Positions 6,173-10,388 of a stretch of DNA of 10,388 nt are shown in pieces. A program made the translations under genes and the position numbers. The stretch is from NCBI GenBank assembly GCA_023395615.1, contig JAEWYP010000004.1, positions 1 through 10,388 on the forward strand, in the 5' to 3' direction. The notes beneath the pieces were generated by a model. It had not been told where the DNA came from and did not search any database. It saw only the letters and a list, made by a program, of their open reading frames with translations. This DNA is from Bacillota bacterium. GTDB lineage: Bacteria > Bacillota > Clostridia > Christensenellales > Aristaeellaceae. The first letter of the stretch is position 1. The number at the start of each line of letters is the position of its first letter.

Positions 6173-7240
6173 ATGAAAAAGATCCTTTGCCTGTTTACGG
6201 CATTATCCCTTCTGGCCGCCGCCCCCGCTGCACTTGCCTCGGACGACCTGACCGGCTGCCCCATTGCCGACGGCACGGTGGCCGCCGTTCGTTTTGTGGA
6301 CGTGACCGCGCCTTATTCCGGCACGCTCGCCTCCTTTGACCTGGAAAGCGGCGACGCGGTGCAGGCAGGCGACGCTTTGTTTGAATACGTAACCACCGAT
6401 GTGTATGCCACCGAAGACGGCGTGGTGAAAGATGTGTTTATCCAGCCGGGCGACGACGCGGCCGCCGCGATGGCCAAATACGGCGCGGTGATCGGCGTGG
6501 AGCCCGCAGACGCGTACCGCGTGGAAGCTTCCACCGCGGGCGCCGCAAGTGGAAACGAGTATAAAATTCTGCATCTTGGCGAAACCCTGTACATTAAAAC
6601 CACCAAGGGGGATCGGGACGAGGGCACCGGAAAGGTGACGGCGATCAACGGCCGTAATTACAGCGTGCAGGTTCTGACCGGCAGCTTTGACCAGTATGCC
6701 TCCGTGAACCTCTACCGGGATGACAACTATGCCGGCAGCACCTGCGTGGGGCGCGGGCAGGCAGTGCATCGCGACCCGGTATCCGTGGCGGGCGCGGGCC
6801 GTGTGAGCGCCGTATACGTACAGGCGGGCGACACCGTGAAAAACGGCGACCGGCTGGCCTCGTTCGTATCCGCAGACGCAACTCCGCAAAATTTTGCCAC
6901 CGGCATTACCTCCCCGCAAAACGGTGTTGTGCACAGTGTGGCGGCAGCCCCGGGCCAGCAGGTGTGGAAGGGCGAATGGCTCTGCCGCGTAGACCTGACC
7001 GACGAAATCGAAGTGATTGCCGACGTGGATGAAACCGACCTGGGCGACCTCAAGGTGGGCGACGCTCTGCCCGTTACGCTGGATATGAGCGAGGCGAACG
7101 TGCTTACCGGTACCGTAACACAGATTTCCGGGCTTGGCTTTACCAAACAAAACGCGGCGTACTACAGCGTGCACGTTTCGATCCCGGCAGGCAGCGGGCC
7201 GTTGGGGGCTTCCGCGTCGGTGTACCTGCCGGTAAAATAA
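6173..7240 (+). CDS. Secreted HlyD/MacA-like adaptor with duplicated lipoyl-barrel units
   Basis: A 355-residue exported protein, probably the membrane-fusion or adaptor partner of the ABC permease. It has a signal peptide (MKKI, hydrophobic core, ALA before S23) with no lipobox Cys. Two lipoyl-type (barrel-sandwich) domains can be read: about 35-110, with SGTLASFDLESGDAVQAGD and then DGVVKDVFIQPGD; and about 197-275, with GRVSAVYVQAGDTVKNGD and then NGVVHSVAAAPGQQVWKG. Each is followed by a beta-barrel-like segment (about 128-182 and 277-355). The halves of each lipoyl domain are joined by short linkers, so the long coiled-coil hairpin of MacA/HlyD is missing. RBS AAAGGAG lies just after the permease stop, and tetR follows 15 bases later. 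Confidence 0.78.
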   Translation: MKKILCLFTALSLLAAAPAALASDDLTGCPIADGTVAAVRFVDVTAPYSGTLASFDLESGDAVQAGDALFEYVTTDVYATEDGVVKDVFIQPGDDAAAAMAKYGAVIGVEPADAYRVEASTAGAASGNEYKILHLGETLYIKTTKGDRDEGTGKVTAINGRNYSVQVLTGSFDQYASVNLYRDDNYAGSTCVGRGQAVHRDPVSVAGAGRVSAVYVQAGDTVKNGDRLASFVSADATPQNFATGITSPQNGVVHSVAAAPGQQVWKGEWLCRVDLTDEIEVIADVDETDLGDLKVGDALPVTLDMSEANVLTGTVTQISGLGFTKQNAAYYSVHVSIPAGSGPLGASASVYLPVK

Positions 7241-7255
7241 AGGGAGGGACGAACT

Positions 7256-7861
7256 TTGGCGGTTGGCTTTACCGAAAGGGAACGGACAGGCATCGTGGAA
7301 GCGTTACGGCAGGCGGCCATACGGTGCGCAATCCTGAAGGGAATGAAGAAAACCACCGTGGACGAGCTGGCTGCGGAAGCGGGCATCTCCAAAGGGGCTT
7401 TCTACAAGTTCTACCCCAGCAAGGAGTGCCTGTTTCTGGACATGCTGGAGCAATGGCATAGCGCCATTGAACAGCAGGTACTGCAGGTGATCCGGGAAAA
7501 TCCGGGGATTGCCCCGCGCGACTGTGCCGCCCTGATCCTGAAAACCGTGTGGCGCGGCATGCGGGATAAGCCGCTGACCGGGTTTTACCGTGATGATCTG
7601 CCCGAAATGCTGCGTAAACTGCCGGAAGCCCTGTGGCGTGAACATTACCAGAGCAATGAGGATTTTATCCGTGGACTGATGGCCCGCGCGCGGCTCCAGT
7701 TGATCGTGCCGGAAAACGTGGCGTATGCGGCGATCCGTGTCCTGATCTTTTCTCTGCTGCACGCGCCGCAGATCGGCCCCGGCTACGAACAGGCCATCGA
7801 CAGCCTGATCGACGGCGCATGCGCGGCCATGATCGGCAGCGAAACCGCATCGGCGAACTGA
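7256..7861 (+). CDS. TetR/AcrR-family transcriptional regulator
   Basis: A 201-residue regulator. The N-terminal helix-turn-helix (about residues 14-60) has the family pattern: MKKTTVDELAAEAGISKGAFYKFYPSKE, with the recognition helix around SKGAFYKFY. The remaining 140 residues are the variable ligand-binding and dimerisation part. It starts at TTG 7256, with GGGAGG at 7242-7247. As the last gene of the efflux operon it probably represses the promoter at 3065, possibly through the dyad at 3093-3120, and is relieved by the transporter's substrate. That is inference from position. Confidence 0.9.
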   Translation: MAVGFTERERTGIVEALRQAAIRCAILKGMKKTTVDELAAEAGISKGAFYKFYPSKECLFLDMLEQWHSAIEQQVLQVIRENPGIAPRDCAALILKTVWRGMRDKPLTGFYRDDLPEMLRKLPEALWREHYQSNEDFIRGLMARARLQLIVPENVAYAAIRVLIFSLLHAPQIGPGYEQAIDSLIDGACAAMIGSETASAN

Positions 7862-7883
7862 CTCTTTCTCCGTTTCACACTCG

Positions 7884-7915
7884 GGCGCGCGGCAATTTGA
7901 AGGCCGCGCGCCTTT
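7884..7915 (+). terminator. Probable terminator after the tetR operon
   Basis: A perfect 10-bp GC stem (GGCGCGCGGC with GCCGCGCGCC) and a 9-base loop. Only three T follow, so the T-tract is weak and termination may be partial. The T's are shared with the -35 box of the pyrH promoter. Confidence 0.65.
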
Positions 7916-7941
7916 ACATTAAAATCCCGGTAAGGTATAAT
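7913..7941 (+). promoter_or_regulatory. Sigma-A promoter of pyrH
   Basis: TTTACA (7913-7918), a 17-base spacer and TATAAT (7936-7941). Both boxes are near-perfect and the spacing ideal. The predicted start is near 7948, giving a leader of about 27 bases that holds the AGGAG ribosome site (7963-7967). Confidence 0.82.
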
Positions 7942-7974
7942 GCCTGTGATAATGGAATATAAAGGAGCTTCGAT

Positions 7975-8688
7975 ATGGCTGCAGAAAAGAAGCGCGTCAT
8001 TTTTAAGCTGAGCGGCGAAGCACTGGGCGGAAACGGAAAAACCTTTGACCATGCCGCGTTTGAGGCGGCCGCGCGGATGCTGAAAGCTGTGCGCGAGACC
8101 GGCGTTGAACTGGCCGTGGTGATCGGCGGGGGCAACGTATGGCGCGGGCGGCGCGGCGACGCCATGCAGATGGGTGCCGTGGCGGCGGACCAGATGGGGA
8201 TGCTCGCCACATTGCAAAACTGCCTGTACATGCGCGATACCCTAACCCGGCTGGGTGTTGCGGTTACGGTGATGAGCGCGGTGGACGTTCTGCGCTTCGC
8301 CGAGCCTTACAACGCGGCGCGCGGCGTGCAACTGCTTTCCGAAGACAAAATCCTGTTGCTGGCGTGCGGAACGGGCAATCCGTTCTTTTCCACGGATACC
8401 GCCGTGGCCCTGCGCGCGCTGGAACTGAACTGTGATATGATTTTAATGGCGAAAAACGTGGACGGCGTGTATACCGCCGACCCGAACACCCACCCGGAAG
8501 CGGAGCTGATCCGCGATATTACCTACGACGAATGCGCCCGGCGCGACCTGAAGGCGCTGGACGCGGACGCGTTCATCCTGCTCCGGGATAACCGTTTTCC
8601 GCTGGTACGGCTGTTTGCGATGCACCCGGAGGAGAATATTATCAAGGTCCTGGGCGGCGACCCGATGGGCACGGTGCTGCATCCGTAA
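7975..8688 (+). CDS. pyrH: Uridylate kinase (UMP kinase)
   Basis: A 237-residue cytoplasmic enzyme making UDP from UMP with ATP, of the bacterial amino-acid-kinase fold type. Motifs seen: KLSGEA (11-16), GGGNVWRG (51-58), DQMGMLAT (72-79), CGTGNPFFSTDTA (131-143) and KNVDGVYTADP (160-170). Length is normal for the family. The segment before the TGNPFFSTD motif is somewhat divergent: LLSEDKILLLACG replaces the usual HLEKGRVVIFAAG. Catalytic positions appear kept. It starts at ATG 7975 with AGGAG 7 bases upstream. It has its own promoter and terminator, away from the tsf and frr genes it usually accompanies. Confidence 0.95.
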   Translation: MAAEKKRVIFKLSGEALGGNGKTFDHAAFEAAARMLKAVRETGVELAVVIGGGNVWRGRRGDAMQMGAVAADQMGMLATLQNCLYMRDTLTRLGVAVTVMSAVDVLRFAEPYNAARGVQLLSEDKILLLACGTGNPFFSTDTAVALRALELNCDMILMAKNVDGVYTADPNTHPEAELIRDITYDECARRDLKALDADAFILLRDNRFPLVRLFAMHPEENIIKVLGGDPMGTVLHP

Positions 8689-8703
8689 GAAAACCGGCAC
8701 CGC

Positions 8704-8749
8704 GGTGGGAAACGCAGCGCCAGACGCCGCGGTTTCCCACCTGTTTTTT
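8704..8749 (+). terminator. Rho-independent terminator of pyrH
   Basis: A perfect 10-bp outer stem (GGTGGGAAAC with GTTTCCCACC), extended inward by a few more pairs around GCG/CGC, then TG and six T (8744-8749). Confidence 0.92.
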
Positions 8750-8789
8750 AGCTTGAGTGGGCAGGCTGCATGGATAAGTCGATAGCGAC

Positions 8790-8813
8790 CGGGATACGGC
8801 GGCGCCGTACCCG
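8790..8813 (+). promoter_or_regulatory. Strong hairpin in the leader of the MATE gene
   Basis: CGGG, a bulged A and TACGGC pair with GCCGTA and CCCG around a 3-base GGC loop: ten pairs in 24 bases. It ends 25 bases before the MATE start codon and has no T-run. It lies inside a 19-codon reading frame (8770-8829). No clear promoter is visible in 8750-8838. It could affect translation of the MATE gene or be incidental. Confidence 0.4.
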
Positions 8814-8838
8814 TGCGAATATGGAATAGCGAGGGTTT

Positions 8839-10257
8839 ATGCGAGGGTTAACCAGAGGATTCAAAAGGTTTTTTGCGCCCCGGGACATGACCGTGGGCAA
8901 ACCAATGACGGAACTGATTATGTTTTCGATTCCCCTGCTGCTGGGCAATTTTGCCCAACAGCTGTACAACACCGTAGACGCGATTGTGGTGGGCAACTAC
9001 GTGGGCGATAACGCGCTGGGCGCGGTAGGGCTGACCAATTCGGTGCTCAACCTGATGCTGGCGCTGTTTATGGGTGTGGCAACCGGCGCGGGCATTGTGG
9101 TATCGCAGTATTTCGGGGCCAAGGACCGGCTGGCACTCTCCCGCGCGGTGGGGACCATTATCATCTGCACATTCTGGGCAGGGCTGATTACCACCGTGGT
9201 GGGCGTGCTGATTTCGCGACCCCTGCTGGTGCTTCTGGATACCCCGCCGGAGATGCTGGAAATGTCTGTGATGTATCTGCAGATTCTGTTTGCTGGCATT
9301 ATCGGCTGCGCGTACTACAACATTCTGGGCGGCATCCTGCGCGGGCTGGGAGACAGCGTATCCCCGCTGATCTACCTGTTGCTGGCCACGGGGCTTAACA
9401 TCGTGCTGGATATCGTGTTTGTCACTTCTTTCGGCATGACCACCGACGGCGTGGCGCTGGCGACAGTTCTGGCGCAAAGCATTTCCGCGGTGTTCTGTTA
9501 CCTGCGCCTCACCCATATGACCGAAGTGCTGGACGTGAACCGGAAAACCCTGAAGCTGGACAAGGCCATCGCGTCGCGCACCCTCCGGCTGGGCATGCCC
9601 GCCGGGCTTACGCAGGCTATCTTTTCGCTGCAGGCGATCATCGTGCAAAGTTTGATGAACAGCATGGGCCCGCTGGTGGTCACCACCATGACCGCCGTGA
9701 TGCGCGTGGACGGGTTCGCCATGATGCCTAACTTCACTTTCGGCATCGCCGCTACCACCTTCAGCGGCCAGAACCTGGGCGCGAAACGGCTGGATCGGGT
9801 GCGGCAGGGCGCGAAGGATTCGGTACTGCTGGCGCTGATCTGTTCGTCGGTGCTTACGCTGACCATATTGATCTTCGGCCGCCAGCTGGTCGGCGTGTTT
9901 ACCGGCACCGAAGAGATCGTTACGCTGGGCGCGCGGATGATGCGCATTCTGGCGGTGGGCTATATCGCCTTCGGCGTTACGCAGGCGTTAAGCGGCGTAA
10001 TGCGCGGCATGAACGAAACGGTTATCCCAATGTGGGTCAGCGTCATTTCCACCATCATCATCCGTTTGCCTCTGGCCTATTGGTTCGCGTCGCTCAGCCG
10101 CAGCGCCCAGTGGCCCGCCGGTAACCCGGACAGCCTGTACTGGAGCCTGCTGATCAGTTGGGTATCCGCCTGCCTGATCACCGCCGCGTTTTACCGATGG
10201 GGCAAGTGGCGCAAGCGCGCGGAAGCTTACTTTGCCCCGGACGCCAAGCTTGGCTGA
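8839..10257 (+). CDS. MATE-family multidrug/metabolite efflux transporter
   Basis: A 472-residue inner-membrane antiporter using Na+ or H+ gradients, of normal length for twelve helices. The N-terminal lobe has the hallmark IPLLLGNFAQQLYNTVDAIV (31-50) and ATGAGIVVSQYFGAKD (81-96). The C-terminal lobe repeats the pattern, with GMPAGLTQAIFSLQ near residue 253 and FGIAATTFSGQNLGAK near 301. I keep ATG 8839; the upstream GAGGG at 8831-8835 is only 3 bases away, which is poor spacing. The next ATG (8887, residue 17) has no ribosome site, and the conserved MTxGxP begins there, so a shorter start cannot be excluded. The substrate is unknown. No terminator follows, so it may be co-transcribed with the next gene. 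Confidence 0.94.
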   Translation: MRGLTRGFKRFFAPRDMTVGKPMTELIMFSIPLLLGNFAQQLYNTVDAIVVGNYVGDNALGAVGLTNSVLNLMLALFMGVATGAGIVVSQYFGAKDRLALSRAVGTIIICTFWAGLITTVVGVLISRPLLVLLDTPPEMLEMSVMYLQILFAGIIGCAYYNILGGILRGLGDSVSPLIYLLLATGLNIVLDIVFVTSFGMTTDGVALATVLAQSISAVFCYLRLTHMTEVLDVNRKTLKLDKAIASRTLRLGMPAGLTQAIFSLQAIIVQSLMNSMGPLVVTTMTAVMRVDGFAMMPNFTFGIAATTFSGQNLGAKRLDRVRQGAKDSVLLALICSSVLTLTILIFGRQLVGVFTGTEEIVTLGARMMRILAVGYIAFGVTQALSGVMRGMNETVIPMWVSVISTIIIRLPLAYWFASLSRSAQWPAGNPDSLYWSLLISWVSACLITAAFYRWGKWRKRAEAYFAPDAKLG

Positions 10258-10292
10258 CCGAAAAAAAATACGGATTTGCGGAGGATCATACG

Positions 10293-10388
10293 ATGGACGA
10301 TATGAAACGCACGCTGGCGGGGTTGATTGAAACCGCGATGGAAACGGCCTACCCCGGCGCGGAGGGACTGCCCACGGAAGACGAGATC
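10293..10388 (+). CDS. argS: N-terminal fragment, probable arginyl-tRNA synthetase (cut by window end)
   Basis: Thirty-two codons remain before the window ends. They start at ATG 10293, with GGAGG at 10280-10284, 8 bases upstream. The visible peptide (MDDMKRTLAGLIETAMETAY, then PGAEGLPTEDEI) resembles the start of the N-terminal domain of clostridial ArgRS: an amphipathic helix, AYP, then LP.EEI. The enzyme charges tRNA-Arg. The similarity is short and from memory, so the name is tentative. It lies 35 bases after the MATE stop with no terminator between. Confidence 0.5.
   Translation, partial: MDDMKRTLAGLIETAMETAYPGAEGLPTEDEI

Noticed and set aside
6203..7174. A 323-codon minus-strand frame opposite the adaptor gene
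   Set aside because: It is a mirror of GC-rich coding sequence: His/Gly/Val-rich, without a ribosome site or family pattern, while the + strand gene has a signal peptide and domain motifs.
8848..9648. A 266-codon minus-strand frame opposite the MATE gene
   Set aside because: His/Gln/Arg-rich product typical of antisense to membrane-protein codons, with no independent evidence.
1..10388. CRISPR array, tRNA/rRNA, insertion sequence or prophage genes
   Set aside because: I saw no regularly spaced direct repeats, cloverleaf or rRNA sequence, transposase or phage-like product, or flanking target duplications anywhere in the window.

Overview
The window looks like chromosomal DNA of a low-G+C-phylum Gram-positive bacterium (Bacillota, probably a Clostridia-type lineage) with a fairly GC-rich genome. 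This rests on strong AGGAGG-type ribosome binding sites, frequent TTG starts (3 of the 8 genes), a LytR-CpsA-Psr wall protein, a clostridial-style FMRxM motif in that protein, and a Bacillus-like replication-origin layout in front of dnaN. The genus cannot be named from the sequence alone. All genes lie on the + strand.

Layout. (1) 1-1153: an LCP-family cell-envelope protein with its own extended -10 promoter and a strong terminator. (2) 1154-1616: a 460-base gene-free stretch that I read as a chromosomal origin (oriC). It has DnaA-box-like 9-mers in two oppositely oriented groups. The last pair abut each other and are followed by a C-run and a CTA/CTG trinucleotide series resembling the DnaA-trio unwinding element. 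(3) 1617-2844: dnaN (beta sliding clamp), starting with TTG right after the origin and closed by its own terminator. The gene upstream is not dnaA, and recF/gyrB do not follow. (4) 2845-3139: an AT-richer control region with several inverted repeats, a near-consensus promoter (TTGACA-17-TATACT) and a dyad at the expected transcription start. (5) 3140-7861: a four-gene operon encoding an ABC ATPase, a double-FtsX permease, a secreted adaptor with two tandem lipoyl/barrel units, and a TetR-family regulator. It is followed by a GC-rich hairpin. (6) 7913-8749: pyrH (UMP kinase) with a promoter whose -35 box lies in the T-tract of the preceding hairpin, and a strong terminator. (7) 8750-10257: a short leader with a hairpin, then a MATE-family transporter. 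(8) 10293-end: the first 32 codons of a gene that looks like argS.

How it fits together. The origin and dnaN form the replication block. The ABC/adaptor/TetR operon is probably a self-regulated export system whose repressor gene is last in its own operon; the substrate is unknown. The MATE gene is a separate drug/metabolite efflux candidate. LCP, pyrH and argS are housekeeping functions. The most notable features are the origin with an LCP gene in the place usually held by dnaA, and the internally duplicated, hairpin-less adaptor. I did not find a clearly new multi-gene system.
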